64,000 nucleotides of DNA from Gemmatimonadaceae bacterium (GCA_016742275.1 JACVCD010000002.1:124001-188000), one strand, 5' to 3'. Counted from the first letter of the stretch, positions 14,370 to 23,705 are shown. The notes: generated by a model from the sequence alone, not told the origin. Made by a program: numbers and translations.

Positions 14370-14463
14370 ATGGTGTCGTCACTACGCTATGGGGCACCGT
14401 TTGGTAACGTATACTTGACGCTTAAGACGACGGGAGTCAGCGCGATCCACTATTCGGCCCCGC

Positions 14464-15192
14464 ATGCGCATGAGTGAGCCCGCACAATCGCCACGATACC
14501 AGCTACTCGTTGATCATCTCGGTACAGGGCTGACCCTGAGCTACCTCGCCCTCGTGGCGATTGGCATGTTCCACAGTGTCCTCGGCTATCGCCATTTCGG
14601 GATCAACATTCTGGACTACGCCGAAGCCAGCGACTTCCTGCTCGCGCCGTTTCGGGACCCCATGGTGATGGTCGTGACCGTGCTCCCGGCCGTACTCGCG
14701 TGGGCGTATCTACGCTTCTTCGAACGCTATGCCATGCGCACGCGGGAACGCCGCCGTGCTGCTGGGAAAGCGCTTGCGTGGTGGGAGAGCAGCGAGGCCA
14801 CGTTGGAACGGACGAAGCCGTTCATGCCGCTCCTTGCCGTTGGCATGGCGATGCTCTGGGTCTTCGTGAGCGCAAACAGCTACCAACGCATCCTCGCCGT
14901 GCAGGCGATGCGAGGCGATGGACACAACGTCCTCGTCGAGTTGGCAGACGGAACGCGTGATGGTGGCACTCCGCGTCGTCCGCTGGTCATGATCGGTGCG
15001 ACGAGTCGTTACTTCATCTTCTTCCGCACGGCGGACTGGCGAACAGAAGTGATGCCGACGGACAACGTCCTGCGGATCCTTCCCGAAGGAACACTGCCTC
15101 CGCGCAGTGTGTCACGCCGAGAGCGCAGTTGGAAGCTGCTCGACGCCCGTCCACTCCCGCAAAATGGGATGGACTCCACGTTGGGGCGCTAA
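14464..15192 (+). CDS. Integral membrane protein of unknown function
   Basis: A 242-residue protein with about three transmembrane segments: LTLSYLALVAIGMFHSVLG, VMVVTVLPAVLAWAYLRFF and FMPLLAVGMAMLWVFVSA, followed by a soluble C-terminal domain of about 100 residues (LVMIGATSRYFIFFRTADW). The helix between segments two and three is strongly basic (RTRERRRAAG). No family recognised. Start at ATG 14464 with a second ATG two codons later. Confidence 0.72.
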   Translation: MRMSEPAQSPRYQLLVDHLGTGLTLSYLALVAIGMFHSVLGYRHFGINILDYAEASDFLLAPFRDPMVMVVTVLPAVLAWAYLRFFERYAMRTRERRRAAGKALAWWESSEATLERTKPFMPLLAVGMAMLWVFVSANSYQRILAVQAMRGDGHNVLVELADGTRDGGTPRRPLVMIGATSRYFIFFRTADWRTEVMPTDNVLRILPEGTLPPRSVSRRERSWKLLDARPLPQNGMDSTLGR

Positions 15193-15254
15193 GTTGGCGG
15201 TCCGTGGTTCGTCTGCCTGACAACCACCGTAGTCGCCAACGGTGTCACAGCAGC

Positions 15255-16277
15255 ATGAAACTTTCTCTGATGTTATGTGCGGTCGCCCTGTGCGTTTCCC
15301 CGGTGTCGGCCACTGCACAGGTACCCTATCGCGCTGTTGCGGTCAGCAAAGTCCGCGGACAGCCCTATAATGCGTACACAGTCGTCGATTCTCTTGGGCG
15401 ACGCGTGTCATTCTATCTGTCGGAGTCTTCGAGCGACGCCGCGCTACCGCTCGTTGTGTACGTGCACGGATCCGGGCACGCCTCGCACTTTTTTCGGGTC
15501 GGCGATCGCATTGCCCCAGCGAACGGCCACGCGTCGCTCGTCGACGCTATAAGAGGTCGTGCACGTGTCCTCATCGTCGAGAAGCCGGGTGTATCGCTCT
15601 ACGACCGAAGCGATGCGGCGCCACGCCCGGAGTTCCTCATTGAACACACTCTCGAGCGTTGGGCGGAAGCGATCGCCGCCGCCGTCGTAGCTGCGACCGG
15701 ACTCCCGGGCGTTGATTCTACGCAGGTATTGGTCGTAGGACACTCTGAGGGCGGTATGGTTGCGACGAGAGTCGCGCGTCTCGCGAGCAGCGTCTCGCAT
15801 GTCGGGGTGCTCGCTGGAGGTGGTCCGTCGCAGCTCTTCGATCTACGATTGCTTGCGCGGTCGGGTCAGTTCTTCACCCACGTCTCCGCCGATCCTGCAG
15901 AGCGCGAGGCTCATGTGCTCGCGCAATGGGATTCAATCCTGGCAGAACCCGATGCTACTCAGCGCTTGTTTCTCGGGCACCCGTTTCGTCGCTGGGCGTC
16001 GTTCCTGCGTTCGTCGCCAATCGCGGAGCTACGGCAGTCGCAGGTGAAGGTGTTCGTGGCGCAAGGCGAACGCGACGCGGTCGTGACAAGGGAATCCTTT
16101 GACGCGCTGGTCTCGGATCTTCTGGGGGCGGGGCGGCGGCCGGTGGGGATACTCGTACCTCGTGCCGATCACAGTTTCTCGATTGTGACCGAAGAGGGCG
16201 CGATTCAGGATGGGTGGACCCAAATACTCGGGCGAATGATTGATTGGTATCTTCACTCCCGGCGGAGGACAAACTAA
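15255..16277 (+). CDS. Secreted alpha/beta hydrolase
   Basis: ATG 15255 gives a clear signal peptide ending SATAQ near residue 22; the longer upstream frame lacks this logic. The alpha/beta hydrolase fold shows VVYVHGSG (oxyanion-hole strand, residues 68-74), the nucleophile elbow VVGHSEGG (Ser164) and a late ADHSF His. Length 340 residues. The gene is followed by an ABC-type membrane protein and ATPase on the same strand, but the 50-base gap and lack of a lipid anchor leave any functional link open. Confidence 0.83.
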   Translation: MKLSLMLCAVALCVSPVSATAQVPYRAVAVSKVRGQPYNAYTVVDSLGRRVSFYLSESSSDAALPLVVYVHGSGHASHFFRVGDRIAPANGHASLVDAIRGRARVLIVEKPGVSLYDRSDAAPRPEFLIEHTLERWAEAIAAAVVAATGLPGVDSTQVLVVGHSEGGMVATRVARLASSVSHVGVLAGGGPSQLFDLRLLARSGQFFTHVSADPAEREAHVLAQWDSILAEPDATQRLFLGHPFRRWASFLRSSPIAELRQSQVKVFVAQGERDAVVTRESFDALVSDLLGAGRRPVGILVPRADHSFSIVTEEGAIQDGWTQILGRMIDWYLHSRRRTN

Positions 16278-16327
16278 CGCAGTTTGCTGCTGGTGACCGC
16301 GCCCACTACAGCAGACGACGACACAGG

Positions 16328-17326
16328 ATGCTAGTGCCATCAGTCGCGAGGTACAAACTCGTCCAGCTCGTTCTGCGCGCACGCGCATTGTCGATCGCGC
16401 GCAGTACAGCCGCTATCGCGGCAGCGGAGCCGGGTTGGTTTATGCTCGTGACTGTGGCGTCAATCGGTGGTGGGATCGTCGCAGCGTTGCAGCTCGAACC
16501 AGGTCGACAGACCATGGCACTTGGTGCGATGGCCATGACACTCACACTGTTGCTCACGCTTGCACGGCGCGACGCATTGCTGCTTCGCATTCTCGGCATC
16601 TCACCTGCGTTAGCACGGGTGATCGAAGGACTACTCTGGTCGTTTCCATTGATTGGTCTCGCCGCCATGTTGTCGCTGCGCAACGGTGCCGTGATTGCGA
16701 GTGTGGTCGCGGCTACGGCGTATCTGTCGGTCGGACTCAGTCGGAGCAGTCGGTCGCGAAGTCCGTGGCTCGTTATTCCGGGCATCCCCACATCGCTCCC
16801 GGAATGGATGGTGGGCCTGCGGCGATCTGTACCCCTCATCGCGGTCGCACTGCTGGTCGGACTCGTGGGATCTGGCTCGCCAGGTATCGTCATCGCGGTC
16901 CTGGCAGTACTTACGCTGACGACGTCCACATTTTTCTGGGCGCCTGCGGAAGGGTGGCTGTTGATCCATGTGCGTGAACAGACGGCCTCCCGCTTTCTCT
17001 CAAGCAAGATCGTGCTGTCGATCGGTATGTTGTCCGCGTTGCTCGTGCCCATCGCGCTACTCGGCGCGCTGCGTGAGCCATCGTACGGGGGGGCCTATCT
17101 GCTGCTACTGATCATCTGCTTTCACGCGCACGCTGCCGCGGTGGTAGCGAAGTATGCGTCGTACCAGGAGGGTCGTTCCCTCGATGCGGCAGGTACTCTG
17201 GTTTGGGTGATCACCGCGATTGGTATTGTCGTTCCTCCCATCAGCATTCTGCTTCTCTTGTGGCTCTACCGTCGCGCGGTCACCCGAATTGCCGGCTACT
17301 GTGTAGGTTCGCAACATGCAAAGTGA
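16328..17326 (+). CDS. Polytopic membrane protein, probable ABC transporter permease
   Basis: A 332-residue protein, hydrophobic over almost its full length, with roughly eight transmembrane segments (for example LVTVASIGGGIVAALQL, LIAVALLVGLVGSGSPGIVI, GAYLLLLIICFHAHAAAVVA). ATG 16328 is preceded by ACAGG. It overlaps the ATP-binding gene by 11 bases, so it is the obvious membrane partner. The sequence does not match a well-known permease family in any motif I can name; the function is inferred from position. Confidence 0.72.
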   Translation: MLVPSVARYKLVQLVLRARALSIARSTAAIAAAEPGWFMLVTVASIGGGIVAALQLEPGRQTMALGAMAMTLTLLLTLARRDALLLRILGISPALARVIEGLLWSFPLIGLAAMLSLRNGAVIASVVAATAYLSVGLSRSSRSRSPWLVIPGIPTSLPEWMVGLRRSVPLIAVALLVGLVGSGSPGIVIAVLAVLTLTTSTFFWAPAEGWLLIHVREQTASRFLSSKIVLSIGMLSALLVPIALLGALREPSYGGAYLLLLIICFHAHAAAVVAKYASYQEGRSLDAAGTLVWVITAIGIVVPPISILLLLWLYRRAVTRIAGYCVGSQHAK

Positions 17327-18050
17327 ACTCGCACCGAACGATGCTGATGTGATCGACGACGGTCCGAGCCTGTCAATCGAATCACTTACGGTGCATCGCG
17401 GAGAACGGCGAGTACTTGAGGATTGCACGCTCTCGCTTCACCTGGGTCAGGTGCATGCGATTGTCGGTCACAATGGTGCTGGCAAGACGACTCTGTTCGA
17501 CACGGTATTCGGCTTTCTTGCTCCGCAGAGCGGGCGCGTGCAGCTGGGAGAGCGCGATCTTCAGCAAGCCGACATAGCGTACATGCCGACCGCACTCGAG
17601 CTCTATCCGGGTCTCACCGGCCGCGAGATGCTCGTGCTCTTTGGTCACGGCACACTCACGCCGATCACGCAGCGTCAGGCCGTGGCGCTTGATGTTCCGC
17701 TCGACGACCTCCTTGACTTCTACTCGTATGGCACACGCCGCAAGCTCGCACTTATTGGCGTGCTGAGTTTGCGTCGTCCCGTGTTACTACTCGATGAACC
17801 GTTCGAGGCGCTCGACGTGGTAAGTCGGCGCGTCGTACGCCATCTGCTCGGTCAGGCAGCGGAGCAGGGGCAGACCGTGATACTCTCCGCGCACGAACTG
17901 GAGTCGCTCGCGAGCTTCTGCGACACGGTGTCGCTGCTTCAGGGCGGCGCGGTGCAGGGTCAATATCCCGCCATGACGATGCCGGAACTGGAGGAGTCGC
18001 TTGCGCGCGAGGTGGATCGCCGGGTTGGCGTGCTGGATCAGGTTGAGTAG
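17316..18050 (+). CDS. ABC transporter ATP-binding protein
   Basis: A 244-residue ATPase: Walker A GHNGAGKTT near residue 52, Walker B PVLLLDEPFEAL near 160, and the switch His in ILSAHELESL. The signature motif is degenerate: YSYGTRRK stands where LSGGQ is expected, a feature of multidrug/bacteriocin-type exporters (CcmA/NatA-like) that carry [YF]S.G. It overlaps the membrane gene upstream, forming a two-gene transporter. Export of a peptide or drug is plausible; no substrate gene adjoins. Confidence 0.88.
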   Translation: MQSELAPNDADVIDDGPSLSIESLTVHRGERRVLEDCTLSLHLGQVHAIVGHNGAGKTTLFDTVFGFLAPQSGRVQLGERDLQQADIAYMPTALELYPGLTGREMLVLFGHGTLTPITQRQAVALDVPLDDLLDFYSYGTRRKLALIGVLSLRRPVLLLDEPFEALDVVSRRVVRHLLGQAAEQGQTVILSAHELESLASFCDTVSLLQGGAVQGQYPAMTMPELEESLAREVDRRVGVLDQVE

Positions 18051-18278
18051 TAGGGCTCGCAGCTATCGTGAAGTACTGACATCGGACAGAAATCGGCGTA
18101 GCCCATCTAGATCATCCGTGCCGATTCTAGCGAGCGTACTCCTAGATTTCGCGAGACGGCATGCAATATGCTGCAATGGGAACACTAGATCCCTAGGAGG
18201 GTCCGTCTAGTGCGCGTTTACGGCGCGCGCCCATTCGCCGACCGACTGCATGCGCGCCTCTTCCCCAATGACGACCCG

Positions 18279-18920
18279 ATGCGACGTTCAGGCCTGATCA
18301 TGCTTGCGGTACTCGGCAGTGCCTTGCCAATCCTTGCGCACGCCCAATCGCAGACCGCGAACACCCCGGACTCTACGAACTTTCGAGCGGGTCAGTGGGG
18401 CGCGGAATTCGCACTCGGGAGTAGTCTCGACAGTCCAGCGGGCGTCGGCGTCCTGCGCTTCAGTAAACCACGACGGGCGTATGTGCTCGATGTGTCGGGG
18501 CAGGTGTCACGGCAGTCGGGCGATGGGCCAGGTAAACAATCGCAGTCCACCGCGCGTTTACGTCTTGGCACGCGTTGGTATCGTCCCCTGTCCAGCAGAG
18601 TATTGCAATCGCTTACGCTCGGTGCGCTCGTATCGAGCGATCAACGTGATCAGCAGAGCACCTTCAGCGCACTACAAGGACCGCTGGTTAAGTCTCGAAC
18701 GATGTCGACGGGCGGTGGAGTCTTTGCCGAACTCGGTGGCACCTGGATGGTTACATCACAATTGAGTCTCGGAGCCGCGTGGCAAGGCAATGTTCTGTAC
18801 TCGCGCTTCAGTCGGCGTACGGTGAACGGTGATTCCTCCATCTTCGGTGTCGACGGGCGGGTCACGCAGTGGAGTGCCGCTCTCGGTGGGCTGGGACTTC
18901 GGGCGGGTTTGTATTTCTGA
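18279..18920 (+). CDS. Secreted beta-rich protein, possible outer-membrane protein
   Basis: ATG 18279 gives a signal peptide (LIMLAVLGSALPILAHAQ); a GTG at 18210 would add 23 residues without benefit. The 190-residue mature protein alternates hydrophobic and polar residues (WGAEFALGSSLDSPAGVGVL, TLGALVSSDQRDQQ, FAELGGTWMVTSQLSLGAAW) and ends in Phe (GLRAGLYF), the C-terminal residue favoured by outer-membrane barrels. The stretch 18051-18278 upstream has no gene and several CTAG tetramers. Confidence 0.66.
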   Translation: MRRSGLIMLAVLGSALPILAHAQSQTANTPDSTNFRAGQWGAEFALGSSLDSPAGVGVLRFSKPRRAYVLDVSGQVSRQSGDGPGKQSQSTARLRLGTRWYRPLSSRVLQSLTLGALVSSDQRDQQSTFSALQGPLVKSRTMSTGGGVFAELGGTWMVTSQLSLGAAWQGNVLYSRFSRRTVNGDSSIFGVDGRVTQWSAALGGLGLRAGLYF

Positions 18921-18991
18921 GCTCAGCTGTCGCGCGGAGCGCAATTCAACATTCGGTGTCTATTCAACCCAGCGACCCTGCTGGCTCATTC

Positions 18992-19255
18992 ATGGTGAGT
19001 GAATCAGCAACGACCGATATCGAAACACTGAATGGAGGTCGAGGAGCAGCCGTGCAACACGCGCTGCTCAGCGCGTTCATTCCTGGAGCAGCGCAGCTTG
19101 CACAGGGACGATGGATTGCGGCCCTCACGCAGTTTGGTGTGGTTGTGGCGTATCTCGCGGGTGTGTTCGCTGTAGGCCCTTTGCAGGCCACATGGCTGGC
19201 AATCTTCTGGAACGCGTACTCTGCTCTTGACGCATATTGGTATGAGCGAAGCTAG
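18992..19255 (+). CDS. Small membrane protein
   Basis: An 87-residue protein from ATG 18992. After a hydrophilic N-terminus come ALLSAFIPGAAQLAQGRWIA and VVVAYLAGVFAVGPLQATWLA, two membrane-active segments with the PGxGQxxxGr-like pattern of TM2/DUF5683-type small membrane proteins. No gene-specific function is known. Confidence 0.6.
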   Translation: MVSESATTDIETLNGGRGAAVQHALLSAFIPGAAQLAQGRWIAALTQFGVVVAYLAGVFAVGPLQATWLAIFWNAYSALDAYWYERS

Positions 19256-19317
19256 CATCCCCATTCGTTCTCATGAATCGCGCTTGTTGATTCATTCGGG
19301 GTAATACTCTGACGGCT

Positions 19318-20634
19318 CTAAGGCCGCGGATCTCGAGAAAGACGTTTGATCGCCGCTGCAAGCGCGTCGGCCGCCGGTACTTTGATATCCGGTTCGACAC
19401 CCACGCCTTCCCAGTTGGTGAGCGTGATGGGGTTGATGGAGCGAGAGTGCGGAACGGCAATAACGAAGTCGCTGCCGACCGGGCGCGGACCAACCGGATG
19501 TGCGCCCCCTCCGGTGACCTCACCGACGATGGTAGCGCGCTTGAGCACTTTGAGATTGTACGCGAACTCCTCCCCGCCAGAGAAGGTGCTCGCCGATGTC
19601 AGCACGAATACCGGCTTCGTAGCGCCGAAGCGGCGGCCTGACACGCGGTCGCGGGTCCAGAACTCTTCGGTCCGACCAGTTCGCCGATTCCAGATATCAC
19701 TGAGATGTGTGCGCTCTGAAAATAGGTACGACGAGACATAGCTGACCATCGCTGGTGAGCCACCACCGTTCTCGCGTAGGTCAACGATCAGTGCGCGTGT
19801 GCCCGCTACAAAGGTCATGGCAGCCGAGGCGGTTTCACCGCACATCTCGACATCGAAGAATCCGTCGAACTTTACGTAGCCGATGTTGTCTTCGAGTTGC
19901 TCGACTTTGACAAAACCGCAGTTCAGTAAGTCCGCCTCTTCGCGATCGAGAGCACCAGGAACAGGGTCTCTCGGAGCTGGCGCATTCGCGGGTCGTGGCA
20001 AGAACGGCATGTAGTTGAACACCATATGCTTGTCGCGACTAAGTTCACGGAGCTCGCTATTCAGCTTGGCGGCGAACGTCATTTTGTTCGTGTATGTGTC
20101 ATAGACACCGCGTCTGCTTCTCGTCTGCAGGGAATCCGCGATCTGCTTCGCGATCTTGGGAAAGACGTAGAAGGAATCGAGTTGCGCGTTTGCGTCCCCG
20201 ATGACACGGACACGGCTGGAGGCATCAATGCTTAGGTCGGCAGGCGCTACGTTCGGGGGGATCGGCGAAAGCATGGAGCTCATGATGCGAATGGGATCGC
20301 CCGGTGCGAGCTCGAACGCCCCATACGCCAGCCCCCTGGTCCTGCCTTCTCTTGCAATGAATTCGATGCGACGCGGGTCGCTCTTCTCAATAGAGACAAG
20401 CTGAAATCCGGCCATACCGATCCGGCCACTCATTGAGCTCTGGCCAATTCGGTCCGGCTGATAACGGCGAAGGAAATCCAGGATGCGGCTGGTGTCGCCA
20501 CTCGCGTAAGCATCAAACCACGCACGGAGAACCACACCGGCAGGCGTATCCGGAATGACAGGTGTCTGCGCTCGAACGGTCAGCGGTGTGAGCAACGCGA
20601 CGAACGCAATGATACGGAGGCGGCGATAGGACAT
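19318..20634 (-). CDS. S41-family secreted peptidase, paralogue A
   Basis: A 438-residue protein with signal peptide (ends TVRAQ, residue 23). The tail-specific protease/IRBP core is seen in the second half: LEDNIGYVKFDGFFDV, ALIVDLRENGGGSP, then SASTFSGGEEFAYNL with catalytic Ser352 and a downstream VTGGGAHPVG. No PDZ domain is evident. The N-terminal 150 residues resemble those of the divergent neighbour at 20821, so the two are paralogues reading away from a shared 186-base control region. Confidence 0.87.
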   Translation of the reverse strand: MSYRRLRIIAFVALLTPLTVRAQTPVIPDTPAGVVLRAWFDAYASGDTSRILDFLRRYQPDRIGQSSMSGRIGMAGFQLVSIEKSDPRRIEFIAREGRTRGLAYGAFELAPGDPIRIMSSMLSPIPPNVAPADLSIDASSRVRVIGDANAQLDSFYVFPKIAKQIADSLQTRSRRGVYDTYTNKMTFAAKLNSELRELSRDKHMVFNYMPFLPRPANAPAPRDPVPGALDREEADLLNCGFVKVEQLEDNIGYVKFDGFFDVEMCGETASAAMTFVAGTRALIVDLRENGGGSPAMVSYVSSYLFSERTHLSDIWNRRTGRTEEFWTRDRVSGRRFGATKPVFVLTSASTFSGGEEFAYNLKVLKRATIVGEVTGGGAHPVGPRPVGSDFVIAVPHSRSINPITLTNWEGVGVEPDIKVPAADALAAAIKRLSRDPRP

Positions 20635-20739
20635 GTGATCTCCTGATGTCGTCTTGGAGAGAATGTGGGCATTGTGCTGAATGCGCCAGCAGCAGCGACC
20701 ATCGGATGCAGGTATTCTTGAAACCCGGAATAACTCGAA

Positions 20740-20757
20740 CTACTATCTGCATAGTAG
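20740..20757. promoter_or_regulatory. Palindrome between divergent S41 genes
   Basis: CTACTA, six-base spacer, TAGTAG lies in the 186-base region between the two divergent S41 peptidase genes, 63 bases before ATG 20821. Perfect arms in an intergenic position suggest an operator, perhaps for a BlaI- or PadR-type repressor; none is encoded nearby. Confidence 0.45.
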
Positions 20758-20820
20758 ATACGGTGCAGCGACATGCTGCTAGCAGGTCACTACTACGTAT
20801 CACGAGTTCCCGGAGACCGA

Positions 20821-22170
20821 ATGAGGCAGCTCAGCGTCGCGCTCTTGCTCCATCTCGGTGTTCTGGGATGCGCCCTCACGACGACACCAGCACGACTCGC
20901 CGGACAAGTTGCCGCCACAGATGGTGCGACGGTTCCGGCGCCGCAGACACGCGCAGGACGCGTGCTGACCGCCTGGCTGTCTGCCGTCAATGATGCCGAC
21001 AGTGTGCGACTGGCTGCGCTACAGCGCGCTGCGAATGGAGCCGCGCTGCCGAATGGTGTAGCGCTTCGGTCCATGAGTGGTGGGCTGGCGTTGACGCAGG
21101 TCGTGCAAGCTGGAACCCATCATGTGGAGTTTGTTCTTCGCGATCGGGGATCTGCTGTGCGCCGATTCGGCGTCCTGGCTGTCGCAGCGGATGACAGCGC
21201 TCGGATCGCCTATTTCAACCTGGTGGCGTTACCGCCAACCGCATCCGTTTCGGATCTTCTGGTGACGGAGCCTGAACGGGCGCGCATCGTGACCGGCACG
21301 GCCGACAACCTGCGGAAATACTACGTCATCCCGGAAACCGGTCGTTGGGTTGCGGACAGTCTCGAGGCTCGATTCCGTCGTGGTGCATATGACGGAATCA
21401 CGGCGAGTCGCTATCTCGCAGATATGCTCACCAACGCGCTTCGTGCATTGTCTGGGGATCGTCACTTGCGGGTGGATTTCAGTGTTCCCGTGCTGCCGAC
21501 CGATCCCTCTGCCACTCGCACGGCTGCTGATCGTGAGCAACAACAGATACTCTGGAACCGCAACAACTGTGTGTTCATCCGCGCAGAGCGCCCTGAGGAC
21601 AACGTCGGATATCTCAAACTGAGCGGCTTTGGTCCCTTGGAGTACTGCAAGGCGACGGCCGACGCGGCGATGGCCTTCGTGAAGGGAACTGACGCACTCA
21701 TCGTCGACTTGCGTGACAACAATGGTGGTAGTCCGGATCTGGTCACCTACCTCGCCTCGTACTTCTTCGCATCGCGCACGCTGCTGGCAACCACATGGAC
21801 CCGGGCATCTGAGCAGACCGACTCCGCATGGACAACTGATGTCGCGGGGCCGCAGTTCGCCGAGTCGAAGCCAGTGTATGTGCTAACATCGAAAAGGACC
21901 TTCTCGGCCGGAGAAGCGTTCCCCTATCAACTCCAGCAACTGAAGCGCGTATCGGTAGTCGGTGATCCCACTGGCGGCGGCGCGCACCCCACGTGGGCAC
22001 GGCGCGTGGCGGACCACTTCTTTGTGAACGTCCCTGGAGCGCGCGTCACGAGTCCGGTTTCCGGCACCGACTGGGAAGGTCGTGGCGTACTGCCCGATAT
22101 ATCCGCGCCAGAAGTTGAAGCGCTCGAAGTGGCCCGTCGGCTCGCGGCAGCGCACCTGCGGAAACGCTGA
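20821..22170 (+). CDS. S41-family secreted peptidase, paralogue B
   Basis: ATG 20821 starts a 449-residue protein with a signal region (LLLHLGVLGCALTTTPARLA; a Cys in it could make it a lipoprotein). The S41 core reads PEDNVGYLKLSGFGPL, DALIVDLRDNNGGSPDL, then SKRTFSAGEAFPYQL with the catalytic Ser and a GDPTGGGAHPTW loop. It shares domain order and many loops with the minus-strand neighbour, so the pair arose by duplication. A stem-loop follows the stop. Confidence 0.88.
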   Translation: MRQLSVALLLHLGVLGCALTTTPARLAGQVAATDGATVPAPQTRAGRVLTAWLSAVNDADSVRLAALQRAANGAALPNGVALRSMSGGLALTQVVQAGTHHVEFVLRDRGSAVRRFGVLAVAADDSARIAYFNLVALPPTASVSDLLVTEPERARIVTGTADNLRKYYVIPETGRWVADSLEARFRRGAYDGITASRYLADMLTNALRALSGDRHLRVDFSVPVLPTDPSATRTAADREQQQILWNRNNCVFIRAERPEDNVGYLKLSGFGPLEYCKATADAAMAFVKGTDALIVDLRDNNGGSPDLVTYLASYFFASRTLLATTWTRASEQTDSAWTTDVAGPQFAESKPVYVLTSKRTFSAGEAFPYQLQQLKRVSVVGDPTGGGAHPTWARRVADHFFVNVPGARVTSPVSGTDWEGRGVLPDISAPEVEALEVARRLAAAHLRKR

Positions 22171-22188
22171 TAGGCATAGCACGGAAGA

Positions 22189-22212
22189 CGAGCGCCACAT
22201 ACATGGCGCTCG
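22189..22212 (+). terminator. Stem-loop after S41 gene
   Basis: CGAGCGCCA / TGGCGCTCG form a perfect nine-base-pair stem with a six-base loop, 18 bases after the S41 stop. There is no T-run after it, so it may end transcription poorly or act as an mRNA 3' stabiliser. Confidence 0.55.
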
Positions 22213-22293
22213 AGTGCCATTGTCAACAATGTTATGTGGCACAGCAGAAATACTCTCGCGAAGATTTCATCGCGTGTCTCAAACGAAAAGCTC

Positions 22294-22851
22294 ATGGGAA
22301 TCCTGACCTTCAGCATCAACGTCACTCTGGACGGCTGCGTCGACCACCAGGAGGGCATCGCTGACGACGAGACACACGCTTTCTTCACTCGCCTCATGGA
22401 CCAAGGCGGTGCGATGCTGTGGGGCCGTGTCACCTATGAAATGATGGAGCACTACTGGCCGATGGTCGCCCGCGGTGAGGTGGAAGCGCCGCCAGCAATT
22501 CGCGAGTGGGCGGACAAGCTGGAGGTCAAGCCGAAGTATGTGGTGTCATCGACGCGAACGGATTTTCCCTGGAACAACAGTCATCATCTCACGGGTGACC
22601 TGCGCGCGAGCGTGCAGAAGCTCAAGGACGAAACGCCGGCTGGGGTGCTCGTCGGCAGCGGCAAGCTCGCGGCCGAGCTGGACCGGATGGATTTGGTCGA
22701 TGAGTACAAGTTCCTTGTCCATCCCAGAATTGCCGGCCACGGCCCGACTCTGTATGAGAGCGGGCTGCCCAGTACGCGACGGCTTGAGCTGATCTCGTCG
22801 ACTCCACTCAGCAATGGTGCGGTTGCCATGCACTATCGGCGTGTGGGCTGA
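22294..22851 (+). CDS. Dihydrofolate reductase-like (RibD C-terminal) protein
   Basis: ATG 22294 gives a 185-residue single-domain protein of the RibD_C/DHFR-like family: ILTFSINVTLDGCVDH at the start, AMLWGRVTYEMMEHYWP, KYVVSSTRTD, GVLVGSGKLAAEL and LVHPRIAGHGPTLYE. The family are NAD(P)H-dependent reductases of uncertain substrate. The next gene begins directly after its TGA (ATG 22852), implying co-translation. A more distant relative lies at 41140. Confidence 0.88.
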   Translation: MGILTFSINVTLDGCVDHQEGIADDETHAFFTRLMDQGGAMLWGRVTYEMMEHYWPMVARGEVEAPPAIREWADKLEVKPKYVVSSTRTDFPWNNSHHLTGDLRASVQKLKDETPAGVLVGSGKLAAELDRMDLVDEYKFLVHPRIAGHGPTLYESGLPSTRRLELISSTPLSNGAVAMHYRRVG

Positions 22852-23226
22852 ATGTTCGCGTCCACGAAGTCGGCGCACAGTCTGGTTCTCGCAGGAAGTA
22901 TCGCACTCACCATGCTCTGGGCCTGTCGTGGCTCTGAGGAGAGCCTTGCACCACCGTGTCCCGCCAGTATCGTGGGACGCATGGACAAGTCTTCCGCTGT
23001 TATTCGCGTTGGGGACTCAACGCGATTTCAGGCCACAGCATTCGTCTGCAATGGTGCTGAATTGAGCACGTCATGGACGTGGCTCTCCAACGACTCCAGC
23101 ATTGTTCGCGTCGACTCAGGGTCCGGTTGGGTGCGCGGCGTACGTTCCGGCCGTACCGACATTCGAGTCACAAGCGGACCGCCGCATGGGGTTGCCATGC
23201 TGGCAACGATAACGGTCGTGCCGTAG
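22852..23226 (+). CDS. Small lipoprotein with BIG2-like domain
   Basis: A 124-residue protein with an N-terminal hydrophobic segment ending TMLWAC (lipobox-like), then one BIG2-type Ig domain: VIRVGDSTRFQATAFVCNG, WTWLSNDSSIVRVDSGSG, VRGVRSGRTDIRVTS. It parallels the protein at 11727 including a conserved extra Cys pair. Its start codon touches the stop of the reductase gene. Confidence 0.76.
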   Translation: MFASTKSAHSLVLAGSIALTMLWACRGSEESLAPPCPASIVGRMDKSSAVIRVGDSTRFQATAFVCNGAELSTSWTWLSNDSSIVRVDSGSGWVRGVRSGRTDIRVTSGPPHGVAMLATITVVP

Positions 23227-23249
23227 ATGACTCCCTGTATACGTGGGTC

Positions 23250-23705
23250 ATGCGACATACTCACGCACTGACTATCGACGATCTGGATCAGGTACGCACG
23301 CTGGCCGACGCAAGCTTGCGCGAAGGATTCCGCTTCGTGCAGCGTTTTGTCGACGACATGCCAACCACGGCACTCGATACGAGAGAGCAATGGTTCTTCG
23401 GTGTGTTCGATGATCGTGTGCTGCGAGCGATCGGCGGAGTAACGCCAGATCCATATGCACTCGATGCAAACGTGGGTCGGGTTCGTCGAGTCTACGTCGC
23501 GGTGGATGTTCGTCGGCAGGGGTATGGCCATCTACTGCTCGACGCGCTCGAAACTCGGGCACGCGACGTGTATCCGATTCTGCGTCTCAACACAGACACT
23601 CCCGCCGCCGCGGCCTTCTACGAACAGCGCGGCTACACGCGCATTGTCGACGAGAGTGCCACGCACATGCGCCGGATCCGCGTCAGCGAAGTCGGCAGTT
23701 CATAG
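23250..23705 (+). CDS. GNAT-family N-acetyltransferase
   Basis: ATG 23250 begins a 151-residue acetyltransferase: DLDQVRTLADASLREGFRFV, FFGVFDDRVLRAIGGV, then the acetyl-CoA loop VYVAVDVRRQGYGHLLLDAL (R-x-x-G-x-G) and AAAFYEQRGYTRI. The acceptor is unknown. It sits 24 bases after the BIG2 lipoprotein. Confidence 0.9.
   Translation: MRHTHALTIDDLDQVRTLADASLREGFRFVQRFVDDMPTTALDTREQWFFGVFDDRVLRAIGGVTPDPYALDANVGRVRRVYVAVDVRRQGYGHLLLDALETRARDVYPILRLNTDTPAAAAFYEQRGYTRIVDESATHMRRIRVSEVGSS

Noticed and set aside
14370-14463. TTGACG as a possible -35 box ahead of the 14464 gene
   Set aside because: No matching -10 box at proper spacing, and promoter consensus in this phylum is uncertain.
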